From NCBI GenBank assembly GCA_003427395.1, contig BFEA01000011.1:3637245-3663598 (forward strand): a stretch of DNA of 26,354 nt. The letters are read 5' to 3'. Position 1 is the stretch's first letter. Every line of letters starts with the position of its first letter. Below the pieces are notes generated by a model. The model saw nothing but the letters and a program-made list of their open reading frames with translations. It ran no database searches and had not been told where the DNA came from. Made by a program: the position numbers and the translations under genes. This stretch comes from Chara braunii (taxonomy: Eukaryota; Streptophyta; Charophyceae; Charales; Characeae). Shown here in pieces: positions 9,206 to 18,484 of this stretch.

Positions 9206-9346
9206 GGTTGGGCGTCACAGTAGTGCTTAAGGAAATTTTGCGGCCTCGTTCCACATATCCTGGCGGATGTCCCCCAAAAACATTTCCTTGTGGCCTGCCC
9301 GCAGCCATTTTCAGAGGATTATATGCGGACGCGGGGGGGCCCAGGG

Positions 9347-9384
9347 CTGTCTCTTATACACATCTAGATGTGTATAAGAGACAG
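9347..9384. other. Nextera mate-pair junction adapter (assembly artefact)
   Basis: The 38 bases consist of the Tn5 mosaic end CTGTCTCTTATACACATCT followed directly by its reverse complement AGATGTGTATAAGAGACAG. This is the circularisation junction left in Nextera mate-pair libraries, not genomic DNA. In translation it yields the well-known artefactual peptide VSYTHLDVYKRQ, seen here in an open frame at 9202-9396. The flanks may come from loci several kb apart, or one of them may be a wrongly joined read. Confidence 0.97.
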
Positions 9385-10690
9385 GTGTCCATGTGAGATG
9401 GTGTCGTCCAGCGGCGAGCGGGAAAGGGCAGGGCCATGCCACGAAAAATGAAATAAAAATAGGGGACCTTCATAATTGAAGTTCAAAACTTGAAGTATGG
9501 GTGTGGTGACAACTTACAAGCACGACGATAGGCAGGCGTGCGAAAACGGGGCATCTGCGACTCAGGGTATGCGGCGGCGTCCCTTCCCAAGAAACACAGT
9601 ACTGTGTATACATGTGCACAGTGTGTACGTCCATCGCCATCGACGCATTCCACATTGTGCGCGTCGTTTAGCACTGTTTTGCAACGAGAGCAAGATAGTC
9701 CCAAAGGCGGCAGCTTTGCGGAAGCCTCGCGGGGGCGGCGATCGTCCTGGCAGCGGAGACATGTCATTCCTGTCAAAGTGTTGGCAGTGGAGAGGGGTGG
9801 AGAGGTCAGGCGTGCGTTGTTGACACCGCTGGAGAGGATGGCCATGATGGCGGCGTATCTACTGTTGTTCTTCGTTGTCAGCAGGAGAGGGTGTTGGGAC
9901 GAATGAAGGTGGAGCTGCGTGTGCGTAGGAGAAGGACGCTGACGCAAGCTGCACATGACAGCCCTGAATACGTGTCAACATAGAAGGCTGTCATTCAGCT
10001 GTGCTACATGTTGGGTTGCGGTGTGACGAACTGTTTTCTGTAACCGTGTAACTTTTGGCGCGACTCTACTTTGGGGGTTGATCAAGAGGGGCCCGTCCAA
10101 TTGCATGAATGCCCTCGCTTTTTCAGAAAAGAGATGTCCCATGACAGTTGATAGTTGATTGCGCCTTGGCGAGCGCGAAAAATAACTTTTGCCATAGCTT
10201 CTTTCTTGTTCTGCTGGGGGAAATGAGAATTTTGGGGCGATCGTCGCGCGGGAATATCTTTTTGAATTTTCAACGGATGTTGAGCCCCCGCGGGCTCTCG
10301 AAATTTCTTTTCTCGAATTTATTTTTGCAATTAGGATTTAGGCTAGGAATTTGGGTGCATCATAATTTTGCCGACAACTGTACGACGCTTCTTGCTTGTG
10401 CGCGCTTTGCCTCGTCAGGATCTCTGCTCTGGCTTTTTCGCACCTTAAATCTCACGTGTAACGGTCATTCTCTTCTTGGCAGAGCGCAGATGTAACTGTA
10501 ATCCCCTCCTTCTTGATATCTTCGTTGCGCCCTTGCGCGCACATATTTTCCCAGTCCTATTGGCCTGAACGTTGCATGACTGGATCGATGTCTGGAGTGT
10601 GGCTACGATCCTCACACCAGGACCTGGCCGTACAGTCGTAGGCACTTCCTTCCTCCTTCTTCTTTCCCACTCAGGCACAATCCCGGGTAT
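9385..10690. other. No recognised gene
   Basis: Overlapping open frames occur on both strands at 9483-9956. The minus-strand one (157 codons) has two CxxC pairs, CLRC and CSRC, about 30 residues apart, which could suggest a zinc ribbon. The rest has no recognisable fold and the plus strand is equally open there. I do not call a gene. The right half (about 10100-10500) has only a short unrecognised frame. Confidence 0.4.
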
Positions 10691-10709
10691 CTCACGCAAA
10701 CACTCGCGC

Positions 10710-10805
10710 TATAAATTTTGCAAGCGCAATTAACTCGCTCTCTATGAATTTTGGAGTTAGCGCGGTTGAGAGGATCGACTAACAGGCAAGACCAGGAAGG
10801 TGAGT
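10710..10805 (+). promoter_or_regulatory. Possible TATA box, 5' exon and splice donor
   Basis: TATAAA stands at 10710-10715. About 84 bases downstream AAG|GTGAGT (intron from 10800) matches the eukaryotic 5' splice-site consensus closely. The spacing would fit a short untranslated first exon. The sequence in between has no ATG-initiated frame that crosses the donor. Both words are common enough for this to be chance, and no matching downstream exon could be assigned. Confidence 0.25.
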
Positions 10806-11537
10806 AGAGAGAGTTGGGCGATCATACGGACTGGTGCTGGGTATGCGGGTTTGACGTGTGACCACAAAGGACTGTGGCACACGGGCGAACCTGGTTTGCA
10901 TGCTCGGACTACGCGGGGTGACAACTCAGTGGGTGCGAGACGACGGACTGCCCGTAGCGGGTAGCGGGATGGTGTGAAGAAAGAGAGAAAGAGGGGATGT
11001 GTTGGAATGATGTTCTTTCTTCAATTCTTTTAAGTAATTTTGATATATGGCGCCAATCGTTTTTGTCTTCGGATCGATTACTCTCGAATTTTTCTTTTCC
11101 TTATGAAGTGATGTGTGGTTCTCTTCTTCGCCCCGTCCTTTCTTCTGTTTGAATTGTTAGCTTGGACCTGCTTGGTTGATTGATCCTCTACGCTCAGTCC
11201 ATGTATGTCTTCTGACCACCGGGACCTTTGAAGTTTGATGCATGGATGAATTGACGGTCCTCTGTCTGAACATGGACTGGTCCATCAAAAGCAGGCTAAA
11301 TGGTTAGATGTTTGTTTCACGTTGCGATCATCCATTTTTGGGCTGATGTGTTTGTACATATGTAAGGGTTGTGAGTTGCCGACAATTACCCGCCTGACTG
11401 ACAGACAGATCTTGTGCACGCACGTGTAGGCCCGACCGAAGAAGGTCATCACGTACATGTGTGTCTGCAAGCTTCGTCCCCAATTCGGCCCGTGACCAAG
11501 CACCCCGAATGTCTGGACTCTCGCCCCGCCCCGCAGT

Positions 11538-11903
11538 ATGAATATCGAAATTCCCTTCCGAATCACTGATCGCGAGTGTCTGAGGGATCACGAGTTCCGA
11601 GAATATTGGGAGCACGCGTGTCTGTCTGCGCGATCGAGGGCAGAATCTTTGGAATTTTCATACTCGGCAGGAAACGAGCGTGTTTGCGAGTGGGATATTG
11701 GTCAGGCTTTGGAACATATCCCCCACCTCCCCAGATTTCCCAGCTCATATACATGTCACATCGTCGCGGAACCCGGAATTATTATTCTGGAAACCGAATT
11801 CCCTCCCTATTACCGTATATTGCCCTTTCACTCCTTGACCATTGCCTCCTTGCAGGCGCTCGCCCCCTACTGGCCCCAACCCCCGTGCTCAGAGTGCATG
11901 TAG
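11538..11903 (+). CDS. Possible small ORF, 121 codons, unrecognised
   Basis: An ATG-initiated frame of 121 codons with reasonably mixed amino-acid use (for example ITDRECLRDHEFREYWEHAC near the start) ends at TAG around 11903. A second plus-strand frame overlaps it for most of its length, which weakens the case. A plausible splice acceptor (TTGCAG) lies inside near 11850. No domain recognised. It could be chance, an exon, or the leader of the gag-bearing element that begins about 400 bases downstream. Confidence 0.2.
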   Translation: MNIEIPFRITDRECLRDHEFREYWEHACLSARSRAESLEFSYSAGNERVCEWDIGQALEHIPHLPRFPSSYTCHIVAEPGIIILETEFPPYYRILPFHSLTIASLQALAPYWPQPPCSECM

Positions 11904-12159
11904 GACCACGATTCTCGAGTGTTCGGCTTCATCCGATGAACTTGCTCAGAAGAAGAGCGACGGGAGCACAGCCTTCGGCTGAGACCGGCCGTGTTTGACT
12001 CAGAGACCTATGGTATCCGACGATGACAGCATTGACAGGTGTTAAACCAACGAGATAGCCATAGCGCCCCTGCGGTACGCCGGATATGGATCCGCCCCAG
12101 ACGATGGGACCAACGGAGGTGATGGCCCCGCTCCCCGAAGCCTAAAAGTTAAAACAGGA

Positions 12160-12270
12160 CCCCGCCCGGCGCGACTTCCTGATTGGAGTTGGAATGGGCC
12201 TGGAAGTGCGATAAAAAAGGGGTGTGCCTAGGATTTTAGGAAAGGGGGGGTGGAGTCCACGTGACAAACT
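12160..12270. repeat. Inverted repeat partner of 9098-9205; possible LTR end or leader
   Basis: This copy precedes the gag remnant in the position of a retrotransposon leader. Its reverse complement is found at 9098-9205. No primer-binding site or second direct copy on the right of gag-pro could be identified, so an LTR is not established. Confidence 0.5.
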
Positions 12271-12309
12271 CAGAGATTGCCAAGCGGGTAGGTTACGAAG
12301 ATCGATCTG

Positions 12310-13589
12310 GTGAACAGAGGACGGCCTAGGCAGAGGAACGAGGCACGATGTGACCCTGTAGTAACTAGGAGTACATCGGCAGGTCGACAGACTGCCAACA
12401 TTAACGTCAATCCGGCACAAAATGATAATGCACCGCAAGGCGGGGTTCCTATTCCCCGAGTTCGAGCACCTGCAGCCCCGCACGATTTGTAACTCTTCGA
12501 TCCCACACATCATTTGGTCGAAGCATGGGTAGCTACGTTGTGTGCGCAACAATATGATAATGACGAGGCCAGGATTAACATCCTCGCCCGGTTGGGAGGG
12601 GATGCGCATCATTGGTTCAACACCTACGCTTGGGTGGACCTCCCGACCTTCGCAAGGGACTTGTTACACTGATTTGATTACGTACACCCTGAACAAGCTT
12701 TCTTCATGATTAAAGATCCAGTCCAGAAGCCCCTCGAGTCCGTCACGGAGTATCGCGGTAGGTTCTATAGGTTGTTCGTTAAGTCAGAGCGAGACGAAAA
12801 GGTCGAAGAGATTTGTTCATCCGCGGACGCCGAAGCTGCACAACGCGGGGGAAATTGCGAAAGCAGTTTTCCCCCATCAATCACACCATGCAACAGATTA
12901 TGGATGGGGCCGAAGAGAAGGAACGAAGATTCGCCACTAGCTTCCTAGAGGGGGAAGATCATGTTAAGGAAGGAGATTCCTCAGAATCAGCTAGGGCGAA
13001 GGCGGAGCTAGCTGCGCTCCAAAACAAATTTGAAAACATGGGCTTCATCTTCGGCCCCGTCACCTATCTGGAGCAAGTTGGAGTCAAAAGATCGACATCT
13101 GACACAACCCCAGGACTGCCCGTACTGGTCACGCCTACGTCTCCCCCAAATAAATTTGCTAAGCCAAACGAATCGAGCGCGATACTAGAATTAACTCGGA
13201 CGCTAGTTAGTATAATGCACGAGAGCAAGAAAGAACAACTCGAACACAATACCCGGATAGAATCATTAATGCGATCGATGCGTCCCATCACCGTCCGAAC
13301 TGCACCGATAGCACCCGGAGGGGCCGGAGCAGCCCCCGGCCAAGTAGTGGGCGGTGATGTGGTTAATACAGGTGTATGCTACACGTGTCACCAACCCGGC
13401 CACATAGCCCAGGACTGCCCCAACCGACCAGCACAAGCCCGGATGGGAGCAGCCCCCACGACAGCAGCACCCGTGGCCAACGGACCAGGGAGGGTAGGCA
13501 GGATGGTGGAAGAGGCCGAGGGAGGAGGGAGTGCGATAATCACTACTGAGGAAGCTACAGAGCTTATCTCGCTCGATCAATACATCTAA
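12310..13589 (+). pseudogene. Ty3/gypsy gag (capsid and nucleocapsid), broken
   Basis: The capsid part shows the pattern of retrotransposon gag: NILARLGGDAHHWF, a TF-x3-L helix, FDYVHPEQAFF, then SVTEYRGRFYRLF. The nucleocapsid part carries one CCHC zinc knuckle, CYTCHQPGHIAQDC, near 13375-13420. Capsid packages the element RNA and the knuckle binds it (family knowledge). In-frame TAA (12490-12492) and TGA (12670-12672) interrupt the first half. The frame then shifts by one between about 12830 and 12870 and continues to TAA at 13587-13589. No clear ATG marks the start; GTG at 12310 opens the frame. The two stops are one transition from CAA and from CGA or TGG. Dead copy. Confidence 0.85.
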
Positions 13590-14601
13590 GTGGGTTACCC
13601 GAGATTGGAAATGATCGGGACCATCCGCCCCACAAATGAACAACGCGAAGTAACAGAATGGAGACCATCCCCTTGGGAAATAGAGTCTGGCGGTCCTACT
13701 TTTGTTACGGGAGAGATCGATGTCCTGAACATCATTCGAGCACTGGACTACTGGATTCCCTTACGGTCTTACCCATCTGACATCTGTTGTCCATATCGGT
13801 GCAGGCAAACGAGCGAATGCTACAACATTGCAAAGCAAACAGGAAGCGGTTTGCTCTTGCCAAGCTAGCAGCTATCAAGGGGAAGGTTACTATCCGAGAA
13901 GAAAAACCTGACGTCTCTAGCACCTCGAATCCAATACGATTCGGACTAATCTAAAAAGACGACCATTTTTTGCGTATCAAAGCTATTCCGTGGAAATCTG
14001 CGGAATGTAATGTAGAAGTCTGGGGAATCCCGTACAATGCTATCATCGACTCGGAAGCCATTGTTTTAATCTTTTGCTGAGGGTGGTAGAACGATCAGGA
14101 AGAAGAAAATACTTGATCCCGTTAGCAGAAGGAGACCACCTTGTCTCCTGTGACGAGGAGAAAATCAAGGTGGTGGGAAGGATGACGAACGTCGCGTTCC
14201 GATTAGGGAAAGTCCACGCCTTGGGGGATGTCGTAGTAGTGGACGTAAATACATACGACGTCCGTATGAGACTGCCGGCCCTCACTGCGCTACAGACCAA
14301 CTTAGACTTCGAAAAGCGATCGATTATCCTCCTGAATACAGCCGGAAAACCGTACGTCATTCTGATGCGTCTAACTCTCCGAACCGTGCTACTTGCAACT
14401 CAGAAAGCCCTCCCCGAAATCGGGGAAGCACTCCACGTGATCACCTGGGAAGAACTCACTAACAAGGAAAAAGGACCTGAGGCTTCGCCCAACACTTCAA
14501 ACAGCGAGGAGGAAACGAATCCTATGATTATCGATATGGCGCACCAACTGATTAGCTACCCAGTCCGACATAAAACAATGGGAACGTTCGTCCTCACATA
14601 A
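13590..14601 (+). pseudogene. Ty3/gypsy retropepsin region, broken
   Basis: After the gag stop the same frame runs on to about 13868. A second frame carries a linker (13800-13951), a TAA at 13952-13954, and the protease start WGIPYNAIIDSEA at about 14021-14060. The catalytic Asp-Ser/Thr-Gly of aspartic proteases reads Asp-Ser-Glu here, a single G-to-A change that would abolish activity. A further shift leads to the frame from 14077, which has LRVVERSG, VVVVDVNTYDV and LPALTAL. These match the flap and C-terminal strands of retropepsin, though the usual Gly before LPAL is Arg. The frame ends at 14601. Reverse transcriptase should follow but none is seen. Confidence 0.75.
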
Positions 14602-15815
14602 AGGAACCTCCAACGGACGCGGGCTCTAATCCTGGGAGAACCATTGCTACAAGTGCCCCGAATAACGGATGCTTGGGAACCCCCGCGAACCCTATATGAA
14701 GCTACCACCCCGCTCCTCCCAAGGTACAACGACAAGAAAACTTTCTGCGATATTACGAGACTACCTCGCTCCTTGCTCTCTGCAGGAAAGGAGGTTCGAT
14801 TGCTGCGACAGGGCGCTGTTGAGCGCATCGGTCCCTCAGGGGGACCCTCCCGGCCACGTCACGCAGGATTTTGCAAGACTTCGTCGTATAGCGTTTTTGC
14901 CGCTCCGGCCGAGTGTGTCAGTCTGACACATACCTCTCACGCATCCCTACCACAGGATAGGGTTACGCGAGGTACAACTTACCTCCACCCACGGGAGCTG
15001 TCACCATCCCTTGGGTGAGCGTATCCCCGCCGAGCTACCGAAGCACGTGTGAAGGTTTTTTCGACTTTTTCGTATGCAATCGCGAGGCGGCTCGACTGAG
15101 GGCATTTCTTGTTCGTCGTAGCATTGGGGGTATGCGCAGTTAACGCCCGAAAAATCAAACCGGCACGTGTATCGACGCATTGGGGGGCTGAGGTCCCAAG
15201 CACGACTCGCCGTCGGTCGACTAGGACGCATTTCACTCACCACGCGTTACACTGTACAAAAATTAAAAATTAAAAAACAACACTCTCATAGTCCCTTCAG
15301 TATCCAACTCGTAACCTTTTAATATGGAGATCGCTTAGGCGTCGTGCACGCGACTCAAGATAAAACGGCGTGGACGCTAGGTCTTTCTCATATCGACTAG
15401 CAATGCAAGCATATGCACGCGGTCACAACAATGGAGTGCTATGTAGTACCCATACACGCGCCTTGAGGGGTTAATCTCTCGACGCTAGACAACCGCCAAG
15501 GCGGTTGATCACCACACCCTCTTCTGCACCCTTTGCAGAGTGGGTGGTACATAGGTTCCGGTCTGAGGAGGCATTCAGCTCTCGTGGCCTAGGAGGCAAG
15601 CTCCATCATCGAAGGTCTGAAGAGAAATCAAGGGGTTTGACTTTGACGGTTGCCATGGGCTACAACGTTCAATCATAATAACTCGAAGGGGATCTCCCTT
15701 TTTTCTCAAGACATAATTTGTTTAAACTTCGCACACGGTCATAACAGACCGTACAGTACTAAATGTATATGTAAGTGGGAATATATACATATACGTATAT
15801 GAGGGGTTGTGAGAT
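14602..15815. other. No recognised gene; reverse transcriptase absent
   Basis: Short open frames continue to about 15018 with no reverse transcriptase motifs such as F/YxDD. An 8-bp perfect dyad with AA spacer (CAACCGCC/GGCGGTTG) lies near 15489-15506. The rest is unassigned. Confidence 0.5.
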
Positions 15816-15879
15816 ATGAAGCTATCACTTTTCACAACCATTGTAGGGTTCCCTTCAACCATTATAGTTATATTAAGCA

Positions 15880-16164
15880 ATGAGAGTTCAAACAGTCAAG
15901 CAAAAGTTTGTGTGGTATCAGATGATCGCTCTCACAGCAGTTGTGTGGCTTGTCCATCCGCATTCACACAATACTCAGGCTATCACCAAACTCAATTCAA
16001 AGACCTTATACTACGCATACCTGCAAATCGCACAGAGTCCAAACAACAACATCACACACACTAAGGGAGTCAACTTTACTACTTTCTTCGACTCATGCTC
16101 TGCCTTATGCATACAAGCCCCAACCAACTTCCATCATCCCTCAATAAAGGTACTCAGTCTTTAG
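15880..16164 (+). CDS. Possible small secreted protein ORF, 94 codons
   Basis: ATG at 15880. Residues 10-25 form a hydrophobic stretch (MIALTAVVWLV) after a short basic N-terminus, like a signal peptide. The remainder has two N-glycosylation sequons (NNIT, NFT) and a Cys pair. A second plus-strand frame overlaps it. No homologue is recognised, so it may be chance in AT-rich DNA. Confidence 0.2.
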   Translation: MRVQTVKQKFVWYQMIALTAVVWLVHPHSHNTQAITKLNSKTLYYAYLQIAQSPNNNITHTKGVNFTTFFDSCSALCIQAPTNFHHPSIKVLSL

Positions 16165-16479
16165 AAATGACCACTTAAAAAGAAATATGGGTGAAAACCC
16201 CAAGAAACATAAAAACCTACAAAAACCAACTCAGTTAAGGCCTTAGGTTGAGATGCAGAAGCAAGGAAGTTGTGTCACAAACCGACTTGTTATCAAAAGA
16301 TAACAGTAAAGTGATCCTTCGTAGGGTCAAGCCGAACAAATCAAGCCTTCAATCGAGTTCGTAAACTAGCATCACAGTTCGGGCCAAAGCCGACCAATAC
16401 TATATTTAAGACAGATGGAGGACATGCTCCATGTCGTAACCTAACTCCTAATTTCTCCCTTACCTTCTTCCAATGAGTA
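16165..16479. other. No recognised gene
   Basis: AT-rich sequence with no open frame of note and no recognised repeat. Confidence 0.4.
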
Positions 16480-16764
16480 TCATACATTACTAAAAATGTT
16501 GGCAGCATCTCCCTTAGTCAGGGTAGTTTGCCACATTCTTTCTAGCAGAAAATCATCTAACTCCTCAAAATTTACAAAATTTCGGCAGCGCTCCCCGTAG
16601 GAAAAATGTCTTTTCAGAATTTCTAGCTGTACAAAAATGACTAACTCTTTTAGATTTGTAAAAATTTCGACAACTTTTCCCGTAGGAAAAAGAGACTGCC
16701 AAGATTTATACAAATCTGAAATCCAAGACAAAGTACAACTATACTTAAGACTAACTTCTGACAC
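16480..16764 (-). repeat. Diverged 86-bp tandem repeat, open as about 28-residue repeats
   Basis: Three diverged units recur about every 86 bases; on the plus strand they share AAAATTTCGGCAGC and CCCGTAGGAAAAA. On the minus strand a single frame stays open across all three and gives aligned protein units: WQSLFPTGKVVEIFTNLKEL, LKRHFSYGERCRNFVNFEEL and MWQTTLTKGDAANIFSN. An open frame kept through diverged copies hints at a coding origin, perhaps an exon of a repeat protein. I do not recognise the family; no start or splice sites were established. Confidence 0.4.
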
Positions 16765-16829
16765 TCACTTGATAGCTATAACTGGAGATAGTTTATACGA
16801 TCCCTTTTTAAAGATGGTATCGTGAGCTA

Positions 16830-17065
16830 TTACTAGTCATAACTTCCAGTAAGGTTAGTCCTATCGTATCCCAAACTTTCATCCCATCATCCATCTCACC
16901 TACCTATAGCTTCAGCATGCGAGCATCTAAAGCGACTAAGCTATCAAAAGGGATACCCCAAAGATAAACCTAAAAAACATACATAGGTGAGTGCAACAAC
17001 ATCTCTTGCTAACCCTCAGGTTCCTTTCCAGATCACAAATTTCGTTCAAAAACCCTTGTTATTCC
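16830..17065. other. No recognised feature
   Basis: AT-rich sequence between the repeat ORF and the TIR element. Confidence 0.4.
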
Positions 17066-17393
17066 TTTTTTACCTAGGTAGCAAATTCAGATATCCGGCA
17101 GGCCAATTTTATCCGAGATTTTCAATCCGGATGAAAATTCTGGATTAATTCCCGATATGAAAAATCAGGCGCTGCGCAAAATATTTTTTTTTTACTGGAA
17201 AAAAAAATCAAAAAAATATTAAAAAAAATATATTGTTCATATCAATGATACAAACAACTTTTGGCTTGAGGCGATCTTTGATATCTCAACAGAAGATAAA
17301 ACATAAAATAGAAAACTAAAATAATCTTGGTAGCACCACGTACGCGTATGCGGTGCGTACGCGTACGTGTCAAAAAAACCGCGTATGCTTACA

Positions 17394-17418
17394 TTTTTTT
17401 TTTTTTTTTTTTTTTTTT
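17394..17418. repeat. Poly-T tract
   Basis: A run of 25 T inside the inner TIR element. Confidence 0.95.
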
Positions 17419-17469
17419 ACACGTATATATAATGTATATATAATATATATAGTCAGTATTTAGTCACAT

Positions 17470-17583
17470 ATCTCCTCCTCTTCCTACCCCTCCTCCTACC
17501 CCTCCTCCTCCTCCTCCTACCCCTCCTACCCCTCCCGTGGTACTGTTTGTCTGTCCTCCCCCTCCTTTCTATCTGTCTGTCTA

Positions 17584-17620
<37 letters not shown>

Positions 17621-17890
17621 TTGTTTGTCTGTCTGTCAGTCAGTCTGGCAGTCTATCTGTAAGTCTGGCAGTCTGTCTGTCTGTTTCCGCCTATCGTACT
17701 GTCTGTTTGTCTGTCTGTATGTATGTCTGTCTCATCTTCCTCCTCCTCCTACCCCTCCTCCTCCGCCCGTGGTACTCGACAGACAGACAGACAAACAGTA
17801 CCATGACCCGAGGAGCAGGACGACGAAGAAGATCGGCAGGAGGAGGAGGAGGAGGAGGCTTTCTCTCTCTCTCTCTCTCATACACACACA

Positions 17891-17932
<42 letters not shown>

Positions 17933-17990
17933 CACACACACACACATACACACACACACACACACACACATATCAACCAATCCCAACGCC
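17470..17990. repeat. Compound microsatellite (TCC/CTGT/AGG/CT/CA)
   Basis: In order: TCC-rich and ACCCC-rich tract, a long CTGT array with variants (about 17540-17730), TCC tract, a short GACA array, GGA tract, CT tract and a CA array with ATA interruptions (about 17880-17970). GGTACTGTTTGTCTGTC near 17537 recurs inverted as GACAGACAAACAGTACC near 17787, so the CTGT and GACA tracts form a large imperfect inverted repeat. Open frames across it on both strands are low-complexity artefacts. Confidence 0.95.
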
Positions 17991-18484
17991 CACCCCCCAA
18001 CCCCTACAAGGCTAAGACAAACCCGGGAAACGGTTTGCTGTGACCACGTACGCGGACCCTAAATTTGAGTACGCGCACATACGTATGCGATACGTAAGCG
18101 CATACGTGCATACGTGTATGCACGTATGCGGAACCCTCGTACGTGTACGCCGTGCTACCCAGAAAATAATATTTAGATAAAAAGTTATAAAATAAATTAA
18201 GCATCCCCCCTCTAAACCCCTTTATTCCTTATCTTACCCCCTTTTAAACCTTCCATGACCTATCAAGCTTTTTATGAAATAAGAATGTAGTTCGATTGTA
18301 TTTTGCATTCGCAATATCACTTTTTTTTTTTTTTTTTTTGGCCATTTTTTTAATCATCCGGATTTTCTGATAATCATAACCCCTGATAATCCAGCCTGAT
18401 AATCCGATCGGATTATCTGGCCAGATAAGTCGTGCTACCTAGTTTTTTATTCTTCCTTAAATAAGACATAGGATCAACCAACCC

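Larger units (their letters stand above)
17326..18162. mobile_element. Inner hAT-like TIR element nested in the outer one, 837 bp
   Basis: TIRs CTTGGTAGCAC (17326-17336) and GTGCTACCCAG (18152-18162) match at 10 of 11 bases and resemble the outer element's ends, so both belong to one family. A perfect 8-bp target duplication, AAAATAAT, flanks it (17318-17325 and 18163-18170). Just inside the TIRs lie TACG-rich palindromic stretches on both sides. The centre is almost entirely microsatellite. No coding capacity. Confidence 0.8.
17074..18442. mobile_element. Outer hAT-like TIR element, 1369 bp with insertion
   Basis: The ends are CTAGGTAGCA (17074-17083) and TGCTACCTAG (18433-18442), perfect 10-bp TIRs. 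The flanking octamers TTTTTTAC (17066-17073) and TTTTTTAT (18443-18450) match at 7 of 8 bases and look like an 8-bp target duplication, as in the hAT superfamily. Subterminal ATCCGG-type words are frequent at both ends. There is no transposase frame; without the inner element it would be about 0.5 kb, so it is non-autonomous. Confidence 0.7.

Noticed and set aside
9202-9396. 64-codon plus-strand open frame
   Set aside because: Its end is the translated Nextera adapter (VSYTHLDVYKRQ), so it is an artefact.
9483-9956. Minus-strand frame with CLRC and CSRC pairs as a zinc-ribbon protein
   Set aside because: Only two CxxC pairs with no further family pattern, and the plus strand is equally open.
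15770-15800. AT-rich palindromic stretch (TATACATATACGTATA) as a regulatory site
   Set aside because: Short, low complexity and without any context to support a function.
17547-18062. 171-codon and other long frames over the microsatellites
   Set aside because: They consist of translated CTGT, CA and TCC repeats, open on several frames of both strands.
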